From NCBI GenBank assembly GCA_016791115.1, contig JAEUNL010000005.1:20217-84216 (forward strand): a stretch of 64,000 nt of DNA, given 5' to 3'. Below the pieces are notes generated by a model. That model was not told the DNA's origin. It made no database searches and saw nothing but the letters and a program-made list of their open reading frames with translations. The DNA is from Rhodocyclaceae bacterium. GTDB taxonomy: Bacteria > Pseudomonadota > Gammaproteobacteria > Burkholderiales > Rhodocyclaceae. A program made the translations under genes and the position numbers. How positions within the stretch are numbered: position 1 is the stretch's first letter; the number at the start of each line of letters is the position of its first letter. This document shows positions 23,723 to 32,897 of the stretch, in pieces.

Positions 23723-24880
23723 ATGAGGCGCTGGATCGCGATAGCGGCGAAGGAGGTCCGCGACGCCCTGCGCGATCGGCGCACGCTGGCGGTCATGATG
23801 CTCACCTCGGTGCTGGCCGGCCCGCTGGTGCTGCTTGCGCTGTCCAACATGCTGGCCTCGCTCGAGGCGCGCGCCGAGCGACGCGTGGTGGTGGTGGACG
23901 GCATCGAGCATGCGCCGTCGCTGCGCAACCACTTCGAGCGCAACACCTATTCCGTGCAACCCGCACCGGCTCGCTGGCAGCAGTTGTTGCGCGAATCGCG
24001 CCTGGGCGATCCGGTGCTGGTGGTGGGCGCGGATTTTTCGCAGAAGCTCCGCGATGGCGAGTTCATCACGCTGCAACTGGTTTCGCACAGTGCCAACCGC
24101 CAGGCCGAGAGCGCGGTGCCGCGCGTGCGCCGCCTGGTGAGCAGCTTCGGCGCTGAGCGGGGCAACCTGCAACTGGCGTTGCGCGGCGTGTCGCCGGACA
24201 GCCTGTCGGTGCTCGACGTCGACGAGATCGACCTCGCCAGCGCCCGGGCGCGCGCTGCGCGCCTGTTCGGCATCGTCCCGTTGTTCGTGCTGATGGCCAT
24301 GCTCTACGGCGCGCTCGGCATGGCAATCGACACCACGGCCGGCGAGCGCGAGCGCGGGTCGCTCGAACCGCTGCTAGGCACCCCCGTGCCGCGTTCGGCG
24401 ATCGTGCTCGGCAAATGGATCGCGGCCGGCGGCGTAAGCCTGCTGATCGCCGCGGCATCGGTGGCGGGCTTCGTGCCGACGCAGGCGCTACTGGGCGAAT
24501 CGATGCAAGCGATGTTCCGCTTCGGATTGCGCGAGGCCATGCTGTTCATGCTGATCCTGGCGCCGCTCGGGTTGGCGTTTTCGGCCCTGCTGCTGGCGGT
24601 GGCGGCCGGCGCGCGCAGCGTGCGCGAGGCTCAGGCTGCATGCGCGGTGCTGATGCTGCTCGCCGGGCTGCTTCCGCTTGCGAGCGTGTTCAGCGACAGC
24701 GGCGAGTCCGACGCCGACCTGCGCTGGCCGGTGCTCGCGCAGCAGGTGCTGATGTCGCGCGTGCTGCGCGGCGACACGCTGCAGGGCACCGATTTTGCGC
24801 TGCCGCTGCTGGCCTGTACCGCCATCGCCGGCCTCGCGCTGGCCCGCGTGGCGCGGGTTTACCTGCGCCCGGCCGGCTGA
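23723..24880 (+). CDS. ABC-2 type permease, NatB-like
   Basis: 385 residues. One membrane segment near the N-terminus (about 22-45), a large outside domain of about 140 residues, then five further segments in the C-terminal half (from PLFVLMAMLYGALGMAID onward), the standard NatB layout. ATERGSLEPLLGTP-type wording (GERERGSLEPLLGTPVPR) is the typical cytoplasmic loop of ABC-2 permeases. It starts seven bases after the ATPase gene and is surely its partner. It exports ions or a small molecule; substrate unknown. Confidence 0.87.
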   Translation: MRRWIAIAAKEVRDALRDRRTLAVMMLTSVLAGPLVLLALSNMLASLEARAERRVVVVDGIEHAPSLRNHFERNTYSVQPAPARWQQLLRESRLGDPVLVVGADFSQKLRDGEFITLQLVSHSANRQAESAVPRVRRLVSSFGAERGNLQLALRGVSPDSLSVLDVDEIDLASARARAARLFGIVPLFVLMAMLYGALGMAIDTTAGERERGSLEPLLGTPVPRSAIVLGKWIAAGGVSLLIAAASVAGFVPTQALLGESMQAMFRFGLREAMLFMLILAPLGLAFSALLLAVAAGARSVREAQAACAVLMLLAGLLPLASVFSDSGESDADLRWPVLAQQVLMSRVLRGDTLQGTDFALPLLACTAIAGLALARVARVYLRPAG

Positions 24881-25122
24881 GAAATTTACCGGTCTGGAAG
24901 CCGCATGGATACTGGGGCGGAGGACGGCATGCCGTGAAAGCAAGCGTCCATGGGCATCCTGGGGGTGCCATTCCGGAAAGGACCGGCCCGCGCCCCTTGC
25001 GGGGCAGGCCGTTCGCTGGCTGCGGAACGGTGTGTTGCCGCATTCAAGCACGGCGGCATGCCTGCCGTAACAGCAGGCGTAGGCACCCAAACGCGCGGGT
25101 GCGACTGTCTGCGGAGACGACC

Positions 25123-25284
25123 ATGCTGGACACGATGATCTCGGTTTCGATACTCGGCGCCATTGCGCTGCTGGTGATGTATGCGCTGCCGCGCCGCGCC
25201 GCGCGCGACGAGACGCCGAGCGCCGATATTCTGGCGCGGCTGGCGCGCATTCGCGCCAGCGATCCGTTCAAGGACTGGAAGTGA
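25123..25284 (+). CDS. Small single-span membrane protein, unknown
   Basis: 53 residues: MLDTMISVSILGAIALLVMY forms one membrane segment, followed by a basic/polar tail (PRRAARDETPSADILARLARI...FKDWK). ATG 25123 has GGAGACGACC upstream. Coding character is acceptable and the stop abuts the stop of the convergent permease gene, but the size makes the call uncertain. It lies 240 bases after the NatB gene and could belong to that operon as a small regulator. Not recognised. Confidence 0.5.
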   Translation: MLDTMISVSILGAIALLVMYALPRRAARDETPSADILARLARIRASDPFKDWK

Positions 25285-26523
25285 TCAGGCGCTTCGCCAG
25301 CCACGCCGGTTGAACACCCAGGCGGCGAACCCCAGCAACGCCAGGCTGATCAGCGCCAGCCGCCCCATGCCCCAGCCGATGGCGGCCATCGCCTCGCGCG
25401 GACTGCCGCCGAGCATGAAGAAGCTGACGAGAAAACTATAGTTCTCGAACATGAATAGTCGCATCCAGCCGAAGGCCGGGAAGCTTTTCGATAGCGCGAA
25501 CACCATGCCGACACCCATCAGGTAGCAGAAGCCGATCAGGCTCGCCGCGGTTTGCGTGCGAGTGAAACTGACGATCAGCGTGGCGATGCCGAGCAGGCCC
25601 GCCGCGGTGAAGCACAGCGACAGCCACAGGCCGGGACGGGCCAATGCGCCGGCATCGAGGATGGCAACCATGGTCGCGCCGGCGATCAGGGAAAGCGCGA
25701 GATGGAACACGTATTTCGCGGCGAGGATGTCGGCCGGGCTTGCAGCCGTGAGCGCGAGCGCCTGCAGGATGCCGCGTTCGCGCTCGTGGCTGGCAAACGA
25801 CACGAACAGGGCGCAGCAGACGAAAAACTGGAGCGAGAACAGCAGCATCGCACCGACCAGCGATTGGGTGCGCGCGGCAGAGAAGTCGAAGCCGGCGAAC
25901 GGCCCAGCGCGGCGCGCGGCGGCAGGGGTCGGCAGCGGGTGCATCGACTCGCGAAGCGCGCGTTCGCCGTAGAACTCGACGGCGGCGGCGAGCAGCCAGC
26001 GCGCCATCGGCGCGAGCAGGGCTTCGTTGCTGCCGGGACGGAAGACTACGTCGCGGCCGCCGCGGCCCGCTGCGCCGTCCGCCAGTCGCCACTCGACGGC
26101 GCAGCCCAGGCCGGGGGGATAGCGCAGGCGGTTGTCACTGCCGCGCAGGCGATCGGCCGGAACGAAGCGCACCGGCACGCGCGACAGTGAGCCGTTGTCG
26201 GTTGCGGGCTGCGGTGCTGCGGCTGTCGCCGGATCGACACCTGCTTCCGTGCGCGGCGGCGGGAGTGCGTCGGTCGCGTTGCCGCGGCCACGCCGGCGCA
26301 ACCAGGGGACAAAGCCATCGTCCTCCCAATACACGAGCCAGCAACCGCGGGCCAGTTCCGCCTGGGTGTGCGGGGGCGGCGGATCCCGGCTGAGCGCAAC
26401 GAGCAGGGCCATCAGCACCATCAGCCCGATTGCCATCAGCGCGGGTGGGTTGCGCAGCAGCCGCGCCGCCTCCTTGCCGACCAGCACGCGAATGCGGCGC
26501 AGCCGGGACGGCGCGGCATTCAC
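25285..26523 (-). CDS. ABC-2 type permease
   Basis: 412 residues. An N-terminal membrane segment (about 29-45), an outside domain of about 180 residues holding a Pro-rich stretch (RDPPPPHTQAEL) and paired cysteines, then five segments in the C-terminal half with SFASHERERGILQALALTAASPADILAAKY, the characteristic ABC-2 loop. It overlaps the ATPase gene by four bases. It is convergent with the small gene at 25123, so two separate ABC-2 exporters face each other here. Substrate unknown. Confidence 0.85.
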   Translation of the reverse strand: MNAAPSRLRRIRVLVGKEAARLLRNPPALMAIGLMVLMALLVALSRDPPPPHTQAELARGCWLVYWEDDGFVPWLRRRGRGNATDALPPPRTEAGVDPATAAAPQPATDNGSLSRVPVRFVPADRLRGSDNRLRYPPGLGCAVEWRLADGAAGRGGRDVVFRPGSNEALLAPMARWLLAAAVEFYGERALRESMHPLPTPAAARRAGPFAGFDFSAARTQSLVGAMLLFSLQFFVCCALFVSFASHERERGILQALALTAASPADILAAKYVFHLALSLIAGATMVAILDAGALARPGLWLSLCFTAAGLLGIATLIVSFTRTQTAASLIGFCYLMGVGMVFALSKSFPAFGWMRLFMFENYSFLVSFFMLGGSPREAMAAIGWGMGRLALISLALLGFAAWVFNRRGWRSA

Positions 26524-27368
26524 TGCCAGGCTTGCCCGGTCAGCTTGCGGAACACGTCCGCGAAGCCGAACGCGAGCGACCGCAGGCGCACGTCGCGTTG
26601 GTCACGCACGAGGCCGGCGAGCCGGTCGCGTGCGGCGGGCTGATCCATGTCGAACAGTTCGCACAGGCTGCGGCCGTCAAGGTCGTAGCGTGCCTCAACC
26701 TGCGGGCGCGCGTGGCGGGCGATGAACGCGGCCGGCGTGTCGCAGTCGAGCAGTCGGCCGCGGGCGATGATCGCGACGCGGTCACAGACCTGCTCGACCT
26801 CCTCCATGTCGTGGGTGGTGAGAAAGACCGTGACGCCCTGGCCGGTCAGTTCGCGCAGCAGGCGGCGCACCAGGGCGACCGAGTGCGCGTCGAGGTTCGC
26901 CGTCGGTTCGTCAAAGAACACGATGCGTGGCCGGTGCAGGAGTTCGCGCGCAATCAGCAGTTTCTTCCTCATACCGCGCGAATAGGTGCCCACCTTCAGG
27001 TCAGCGGCCTCGGCGAGTTCGAGCGTGTCGAGCATCTGCGCGACGCGGGCCGGCGCACAGCCGTAAAGGCGCGCGTAGAGCGCCAGGTTCTGTCGCCCGG
27101 TGAAATCCTCGTAATGGTTGTCGGCGTCGGATACGTAGCCGAATAGCGGCTTGAGTTTCCCCAGCTCACGCGGCAGCATGCATCCGGCGACGCACACCGT
27201 GCCGCCGTGCGGGCGCAGGGCACCCGTCAAGACGCGGATGGTGGTGGTCTTTCCGGCACCGTTGGGGCCGAGGAAGCCGAACAACTCGCCGGAGCGGACC
27301 GACAGCGACAGGCCGTCGACCGCAGTGAAGTTGCCGAAGCGGACGGCCAGTTCGTCGATCTCGATCAT
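26520..27368 (-). CDS. ABC transporter ATP-binding protein
   Basis: 282 residues. Walker A GPNGAGKTTT (about 34-43), signature YSRGMRKKLLIARELL, Walker B RIVFFDEPTANLD, switch His in LTTHDMEEVEQV, all intact. Standard for the DrrA/CcmA-like exporters, with a C-terminal extension of about 70 residues. It overlaps the permease downstream and starts 10 bases after the DUF192 gene stop, so it is the distal part of the Tad minus-strand operon or read from a promoter within it. Its link with pilus assembly is unclear. Confidence 0.88.
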   Translation of the reverse strand: MIEIDELAVRFGNFTAVDGLSLSVRSGELFGFLGPNGAGKTTTIRVLTGALRPHGGTVCVAGCMLPRELGKLKPLFGYVSDADNHYEDFTGRQNLALYARLYGCAPARVAQMLDTLELAEAADLKVGTYSRGMRKKLLIARELLHRPRIVFFDEPTANLDAHSVALVRRLLRELTGQGVTVFLTTHDMEEVEQVCDRVAIIARGRLLDCDTPAAFIARHARPQVEARYDLDGRSLCELFDMDQPAARDRLAGLVRDQRDVRLRSLAFGFADVFRKLTGQAWQ

Positions 27369-27378
27369 GCTTGCCGGA

Positions 27379-27720
27379 TCAGCCTTCCTTCAGGTGGTCG
27401 CCCTCGGCAAGGTGACCGGCGCCGCCGGCGGGCAGTTCCAGCACCGAGGAGGCGCCGCGCACCCAGGGCGAAAGCCGCCAGGGGCGCAATTCCGGATAGA
27501 CCCGCATGATCCTGAGCGTCTTGTCGAGAAACACGACATCGATGGGTTCGCCGAGGAAATGGGTGTGCACCTGCTGGCAGGGGCGGATCCAGATGCCCTC
27601 GCCGGGCTGCAGGGCGGGCCGGCCGATGAGGCCGCGCAGGCGCGTGAAGTAGCTGTCGGCCACCCACACGCGATCGATCACGTGCGAGTTTCCGGCGTGG
27701 CGGAGTCGGGTCTGACGCAT
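27379..27720 (-). CDS. DUF192 family protein
   Basis: 113 residues, no signal peptide. RVWVADSYFTRLRGLIGRP at the start, then HTHFLGEPIDVVFLDKTLRIMRVYPELRPWRLSP and SVLELPAGGAGHLAEGD describe the DUF192 fold (small beta barrel of unknown role). Starts 29 bases after the TadC gene. DUF192 genes are often found at the end of TadB/TadC operons, so the association is recurrent, but no biochemical function is known. Confidence 0.85.
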   Translation of the reverse strand: MRQTRLRHAGNSHVIDRVWVADSYFTRLRGLIGRPALQPGEGIWIRPCQQVHTHFLGEPIDVVFLDKTLRIMRVYPELRPWRLSPWVRGASSVLELPAGGAGHLAEGDHLKEG

Positions 27721-27749
27721 GGGGGCCTCTCTGTCTGCGGAATTGCGGG

Positions 27750-28604
27750 TCACATGCCCCTGCGCATCAGCGCCTCCATCACGCGCACGATGCGCAGGAT
27801 GGACGGCAGGCCGGTGACGATGAACATCGCCGGCAGGATGGTCAGGAGCATCGGGAACATCATGCGGATCGGCAGCCGTTCGGCGCGCCGCTGCACCGAG
27901 GCTTCGTATTCGCGGAACAGCGTGCGCGCGTGGTGATGCAGCACCGCTGCGAGCGATCCGCCTGTCTGGTCGGCCTGGGTGAGGGCCGCGACCACCTCGG
28001 CCACCTCGGCGAGGTTGCAGCGCGCACCCCACAGTTTCAGCGCCTCGTGGCGGCGCCGGCCGCGGCGCATGGCGTCGAGCATCACCGAAAGTTCGAAGTA
28101 GAGCGGGTGGCGCGGGTCGGATTCGCGCACCACGTGAGTCAGCGCACCTTCGAAGGCAACGCCGCCTTCCATGATTGCGGCGATGAGTTCGAGCGCATCC
28201 GGCAGGGCCTTGCGGATCTTGCGTTCGCGCTCGCGCCGGATGCCGTTGAGGATCATCAACACCGCGAACAGCAGGATCAGACCGAGCGCTGCCGAAAGAC
28301 TGAGCGAGGCGTAGAGATCCTTCTTCTGCAGATGGGCGACGACGTAGCCCATGCCGGCGCCGAGCAGCGCGATGATGGCGCGCCCCTTCCAGCTTGCGAT
28401 GAATAGCGATGCCTGATAGTTGAAGCGCCGCAGTCCTTCGAGTCCGTAGTCTCCCGCCGTGAGGTCGGCTTCTTCTTCGGCGTCGCCCTCGGCCATGCCG
28501 AAGGCCAGCCGTTCGCGCACTACATCGACCTGCGTGCTGCGCCATGCGGAGAAGCCGATGGCCACGATCGCCAGCAGGATCAGCGGGACGAGGAGTGCGT
28601 CCAT
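27750..28604 (-). CDS. tadC: Tad pilus inner membrane platform protein TadC
   Basis: 284 residues. Type II secretion F-like domain with four membrane segments (about 5-20, 78-115 as a pair, 255-275) and the conserved stretch ALPDALELIAAIMEGGVAFEGALTHV and LTQADQTGGSLAAVLHHHA. It pairs with TadB to form the platform on which the CpaF ATPase drives Flp polymerisation. It follows TadB after an 89-base gap in which no separate promoter was recognised. Confidence 0.9.
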   Translation of the reverse strand: MDALLVPLILLAIVAIGFSAWRSTQVDVVRERLAFGMAEGDAEEEADLTAGDYGLEGLRRFNYQASLFIASWKGRAIIALLGAGMGYVVAHLQKKDLYASLSLSAALGLILLFAVLMILNGIRRERERKIRKALPDALELIAAIMEGGVAFEGALTHVVRESDPRHPLYFELSVMLDAMRRGRRRHEALKLWGARCNLAEVAEVVAALTQADQTGGSLAAVLHHHARTLFREYEASVQRRAERLPIRMMFPMLLTILPAMFIVTGLPSILRIVRVMEALMRRGM

Positions 28605-28693
28605 CTCAGTCGACTCCCTGGTGTCCGATGTTGACCCGACAGACCGCGGAGGTCACCGGGGGCAAGCGTAGTGTGCAAGGGGGCGGTCTCACA

Positions 28694-29641
28694 TCACACT
28701 TCCAGCTTGGCGATCCTGCGCAACCACAGGAAGCCGAGCACCAGCAGCGCGAAGCCGACCCATAGCGCCTGCACCCCGATCGGATCCTCGACCATGAACT
28801 TGAAGATGCGCGGATTGCGATAGTAGGTGAAGAGCCAGAAGATCAGCGGCAGCGCGGTCAGCACGTAAGTGGCAAGCTGCGCCTGGGCTGTCAGGGTGCG
28901 CACGCGCAGGATCATGCGCTCGCGCGATTGCAATGATTCCAGCACGTGTTCGAGCATCGCGCTCATCTGGCCGCCGGCTTCCCACTTGAGGCGAATGCCG
29001 GTCGCGAGCAGGTGGCATTGGGCGCTGCCGGTGCGGCTGGCCCAGTCGCGCCAGGCCTGCGCCGGGGCGATGCCGATCTGGATCGTGTCGAGCAGGTTGC
29101 GCAGGCTGCCGCCGAGCGGTTCCGGTGTCGAACGGGAGGCGGTTTGCAGCGCCGACAATGGTGTGGCGCCGGAGCGCAGTGCTGTGAGCATCTGCGTCAC
29201 GAAGGCAGGCAACAGTTTGTCGAGCTTGTTGATGCGCGATTCGGCGTAGGCATTGAGCCCGCCCCAAGCCGCAAGCGGTGCGGCGAACAGACCGACCAGC
29301 GGCATCCATGCGCGTGGATAGATCAGGTACGAGAGGCCTGCCAGGGCAAGGCCTATCAAGGCCATGCCAAGCAGTGCCTTGGAGAGCGGCAGCGCAATCT
29401 CGGCGCGCGTCAGCGTGGCGGCGAACCGGCGCACCAATGGCGAGCGTTCGACCAGGCGCTGCAGGGCGTCGATCTGCAGCAGGTCGGCGGCATCGCGCCA
29501 GAGGCCCACATCCTCGGGCTTCTCGTCGAATACGCCGGCTGCCAGCCGCTCGCGCGTGAGGTCGGCCCGTGCCATGCCGATGTATATGGCAATGCCGATC
29601 AGGAGCAGTGCGATCACGACAAGCAGAATGAGCATCTCCAA
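28694..29641 (-). CDS. tadB: Tad pilus inner membrane platform protein TadB
   Basis: 315 residues from a TTG start at 29641, chosen because GAGG lies seven bases upstream; ATG 29635 has no room for a ribosome site. T2SS F domain with membrane segments at about 4-22, 92-125 and 260-300, and the F motif LLPAFVTQMLTALRSGATPLSALQTA and WEAGGQMSAMLEHV. Works with TadC in the inner membrane platform. Ten bases separate it from the CpaF stop. Confidence 0.9.
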   Translation of the reverse strand: MEMLILLVVIALLLIGIAIYIGMARADLTRERLAAGVFDEKPEDVGLWRDAADLLQIDALQRLVERSPLVRRFAATLTRAEIALPLSKALLGMALIGLALAGLSYLIYPRAWMPLVGLFAAPLAAWGGLNAYAESRINKLDKLLPAFVTQMLTALRSGATPLSALQTASRSTPEPLGGSLRNLLDTIQIGIAPAQAWRDWASRTGSAQCHLLATGIRLKWEAGGQMSAMLEHVLESLQSRERMILRVRTLTAQAQLATYVLTALPLIFWLFTYYRNPRIFKFMVEDPIGVQALWVGFALLVLGFLWLRRIAKLEV

Positions 29642-29650
29642 CGCACTGCC

Positions 29651-31084
29651 TCACTGCTGGAAGAGTTGGTGGTCGATCTCGAAGCCGCGTTCGTGGAATA
29701 TCTTCTGCGAGGCGGGCACGATGCCGGTACCGCGCATGACCAAGGCATCGCGCTCGCGGCGTGTTACGAACAGATCCTGCATCAGCACGGTGCCGTCGTC
29801 GACGCCTTCGATCTCGGTGATGTGCGTGACCCGGCGCGCGCCGTCGGCAAAGCGATTCAGATGGACGATGAAGTTCAGTGCCGATCCGATCTGCTCGCGC
29901 AGTACGCGCTGTGGCAGGTCCAGGTCCGCCATCAGCATCATGGTTTCGAGTCGCGAGAGCGTGTCGCGCGGGCTGTTCGAGTGCAAGGTGGCGAGGCTGC
30001 CGTCGTGGCCGGTATTCATGGCCTGCAACATGTCGAGCGCTTCGGAGCCGCGGACTTCGCCGACGATGATGCGGTCCGGCCGCATCCGAAGGGAGTTTCG
30101 GACCATGTCGCGGATGCTGATGGCTCCGCGACCTTCGGTATTCGGCGGGCGCGCCTCCAGACGGACCATGTGCTGATGATCGAGCTTGAGTTCGGCCGTG
30201 TCCTCGATGGTGATAATGCGTTCGCCCTCGGGGATGTGCTGCGAAAGGCAGTTGAGCATGGTGGTCTTGCCGCTGCCGGTGCCGCCGGAAACAACGACGT
30301 TCATGCGCGCGCGCACCGCGAGGCGCAGGAACTCGGCTGCTTCCGGAATCAGCGAGCCGGTGCGCACCAGTTCGTCCATGCTGTAGATCTCGCGCATGAA
30401 GCGGCGGATCGACATGGTCGGGCCTGTCACTGCAATCGGCGGAATGATCACGTTGACGCGGCTCCCGTCTGGAAGCCGGGCATCGGCCATCGGCGTGGAC
30501 TCGTCCACGCGGCGGCCGACGCGCGCGAGTATGCGCTCGATGGTGAGCATCAGGTGATCGTTGTCGTGAAAGTGAATGTCGGTCAGTTCGAGCACGCCGT
30601 GGCGCTCGACGAAGATCTGGTGCGGCCCGTTCACCAGGATGTCGGCGACGGTAGGGTCTGTCATCAGCGGCGAAAGCGGTCCGAGACCGAGGACTTCGTA
30701 GAGCAGGTCTTCCTTGAGTTGCAGCTGCTCGGTGCGCGAGATGGGCGTGCCTTCGCGTTCGAGGCGCGCGTCGACATACTCGTCGATCGCTGCCTGGATC
30801 TGCGGCATGGTCGCATTGGCAACCGCCTGCGGGTTGAGGATCTCGATCAATCCGCGGTGCAACTGGTGGCGGATCTGTCCGTAGCCGCTGCTCGGCGCGC
30901 GTTCGACGGCGAGCGTAGCCATGGTTTCGCCGATGATGCGGTTCTCGCGATTCGCACTGGCCAGAGCGCGCATCCGGTCGGTGAGCACATCGGTCTGCAT
31001 GCCGACGCGCCTGCGCAGCGTGTCGCGGATGCTTCCGCCCGGGTGTGTCTCGTCGACGAGGGCGGGTTTGTCCGGATCAATCAT
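29651..31084 (-). CDS. cpaF: Tad pilus assembly ATPase CpaF/TadA
   Basis: 477 residues, a secretion ATPase of the VirB11/PulE class. Walker A SGGTGSGKTTMLN (about 260-272), Asp box RIITIEDTAEL, Walker B RPDRIIVGEVRGSEALDML and the His box ATLHSNSPRDTLSRLE are all intact. Residues 1-90 form a flexible N-terminal part before the conserved NTD (LKEDLLYEVLGLGPL, VADILVNGP). It hydrolyses ATP to power Flp polymerisation at the TadB/TadC platform. Ten bases from the CpaE stop. Confidence 0.94.
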   Translation of the reverse strand: MIDPDKPALVDETHPGGSIRDTLRRRVGMQTDVLTDRMRALASANRENRIIGETMATLAVERAPSSGYGQIRHQLHRGLIEILNPQAVANATMPQIQAAIDEYVDARLEREGTPISRTEQLQLKEDLLYEVLGLGPLSPLMTDPTVADILVNGPHQIFVERHGVLELTDIHFHDNDHLMLTIERILARVGRRVDESTPMADARLPDGSRVNVIIPPIAVTGPTMSIRRFMREIYSMDELVRTGSLIPEAAEFLRLAVRARMNVVVSGGTGSGKTTMLNCLSQHIPEGERIITIEDTAELKLDHQHMVRLEARPPNTEGRGAISIRDMVRNSLRMRPDRIIVGEVRGSEALDMLQAMNTGHDGSLATLHSNSPRDTLSRLETMMLMADLDLPQRVLREQIGSALNFIVHLNRFADGARRVTHITEIEGVDDGTVLMQDLFVTRRERDALVMRGTGIVPASQKIFHERGFEIDHQLFQQ

Positions 31085-31094
31085 GTCGAGCTTC

Positions 31095-32285
31095 TCAGTA
31101 GCCGCGCAGGAAGACCATCAGCCGCTCGCCGAGGGAGGCGCGCGGGCGGCTGGTTGTCGCAGACTCGCCGCTGATCAGTCCGCCGAGTTCGACGATCTGC
31201 TGCGAGAGCTTGCTGTCGGGGAACATCTCGACGATGCCCTTGCCATTGTTGGCGGCGATCGTGGCATGGACGTCGTAGGGCAGCACGGTCTCGATTGGCC
31301 AGTCGAGGGTTTCCTGTGCCAGCTCGACCGGCACGTTGCCGCGGAAGCGGGTGAAGCGGTTGAGCACCAGCAGGATGCGGCCGGGACCATAGCCGGCCTG
31401 GCGCAACACCTGCAGGTTGTAGCGCGCACTGCGCAGCGCGGGAACGACCGCTTCCGTGACGAGCATGATCTGGTCTGACAAATCGAGCAGGGCCAGATTC
31501 AGGCTTGAAAGCAGGGGAAACGTGTCGACCAGCACGAAATCGAAGTTCGCCTTGGCGACGAGGAGGATCTTGGACAACTGGTCTTCATCGAAGTCGAGCC
31601 CCAGCGGATTGTCGGCGGAGTGCGCGAGCACCATGAGTCCGCTCGGATGGGGCGTCATGATCTGGCTCAGCATTTCGCCATCGAGGCGGCGGTATTCCTC
31701 GACCGCATCGCGCAGCCAGCGCTCGGGACGCAGGTCGAGCATCGGCGCGACGTTCGGTGCCTGGGTGTTGGCATCGATCAGGGCCACGCGTCCGGCGCCG
31801 TATTTCTGCGCGAGCAGCAGGGCGAGGTTGCACGTCAACGTGGTCTTGCCGACGCCGCCCTTGCTGGAAAAGGCGACGACGATCCGTCCGCGCCGGTTCT
31901 CCGGCATCTCGACCGGCGAGAGCATGCGCTGCGCCTTGCGCAGGACGGCGTGGATTTCGTCCTCCTGCGGGGGCTGGGCAATGAATTCGCCTGCGCCTGC
32001 GCGGATTGCCCGCGTCATGAGGTCGGTGGTCGACTTGTCGATGCTGGCGACGACAAGGCGCGTCATCTTTGCCGCGGCAAGATCGCCGATGGCGATCAGT
32101 CCTGCCTCGACGTTGCGCGTGAGGTCGACGATGACGACCTCGGCTTCGAACTGGTGCGCAAGTTCCAGACCCTGCCCAAGCGAGTCGGCAAGGCGCAAGC
32201 TGACCAGCGATTCCGTGAAGCGGAGGCAGGCGGCTTGCGCCGGCTGCCGAAACGCATCGTTCGGACTGATGACGAGAATGCGCAT
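31095..32285 (-). CDS. cpaE: Tad pilus localisation protein CpaE/TadZ
   Basis: 396 residues. An atypical receiver domain (1-120; its acceptor-site segment reads VVIVDLTRNVEAG, so Asp is present, but the acidic pocket is not the normal DD) is followed by a MinD/ParA ATPase domain with deviant Walker A FSSKGGVGKTTLTCN (about 140-154), switch I and VLVDTFPLLSSLNLALLDLSDQIMLVTEA. CpaE places the pilus machinery at the cell pole. Six bases from the FlgO-like gene. Confidence 0.9.
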   Translation of the reverse strand: MRILVISPNDAFRQPAQAACLRFTESLVSLRLADSLGQGLELAHQFEAEVVIVDLTRNVEAGLIAIGDLAAAKMTRLVVASIDKSTTDLMTRAIRAGAGEFIAQPPQEDEIHAVLRKAQRMLSPVEMPENRRGRIVVAFSSKGGVGKTTLTCNLALLLAQKYGAGRVALIDANTQAPNVAPMLDLRPERWLRDAVEEYRRLDGEMLSQIMTPHPSGLMVLAHSADNPLGLDFDEDQLSKILLVAKANFDFVLVDTFPLLSSLNLALLDLSDQIMLVTEAVVPALRSARYNLQVLRQAGYGPGRILLVLNRFTRFRGNVPVELAQETLDWPIETVLPYDVHATIAANNGKGIVEMFPDSKLSQQIVELGGLISGESATTSRPRASLGERLMVFLRGY

Positions 32286-32291
32286 CGGCGA

Positions 32292-32897
32292 TCAGTATGG
32301 AACGCGAGCGTTGTAGTCCTTGACGGCCTCGAACAGCGACCGGTGCTTGCGACGGTCGGTGGCGCTGTCGCCTGCCGCGCCGGCCCGGTGCAGCGTCTCG
32401 GTGATAGGCAGGAAGTAGTCGGACGCGGCGAGGACGCGCGCATCGTCTAGCCGCACCAGCTTGATGCTGACCCAGGTGCCGTTCTCGGTCGGCGAGTAGA
32501 GGCCGATCACCGCGGCCTGCGCCTCGTGGCTGCGCGCGATCTCGGCGATCTCGCGCGAGAGGATCAATTCTCCTGTTTCACGCCGGATGTAGAGGTCGCC
32601 GCGCAAGCGGACCTCCTTGACCGCGATGCCATGATTGGCGAGCCGCCCGCCGACCTGTTCGGCAACGAGTCGCCCGAGCGAAGAGGAGCGTGTCAGATCG
32701 TCCTGGCGTACGGCGCTCGTGATGATGACGGCCTCACCAACAGCGAGTAGCGAAGCGGATTTGGCGTGAATTTCATCCGCGGCGTCGTGGTTGGCGCGGA
32801 CCACCGGGTCGAGCTCGCTCGAGTCAGGGCGAGCGAATCCGTTGGGATGGGTGCAACCGGCCATCGCCAGGAGTCCGACCAGGAGCAGGGCCCTCAT
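32292..32897 (-). CDS. FlgO-like lipoprotein
   Basis: 201 residues. Signal with lipobox LLAMAGC (Cys 15). The body carries the FlgO-type pattern: DDLTRSSSLGRLVAEQVGGRLANHGIAVKEVRLR, then TGELILSREIAEIARSHEAQAAVIGLYSP. FlgO is an outer membrane lipoprotein of flagella in Vibrio; here it lies within a Tad operon, so it more likely supports the secretin or the pilus base. That transfer of role is inference. It overlaps the lipoprotein gene upstream by four bases. Confidence 0.78.
   Translation of the reverse strand: MRALLLVGLLAMAGCTHPNGFARPDSSELDPVVRANHDAADEIHAKSASLLAVGEAVIITSAVRQDDLTRSSSLGRLVAEQVGGRLANHGIAVKEVRLRGDLYIRRETGELILSREIAEIARSHEAQAAVIGLYSPTENGTWVSIKLVRLDDARVLAASDYFLPITETLHRAGAAGDSATDRRKHRSLFEAVKDYNARVPY

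Noticed and set aside
31095..32285. CpaE as a chromosome-partitioning ParA
   Set aside because: It carries the receiver-like N-terminal domain and sits next to cpaF in a Tad operon; a parB gene is absent.
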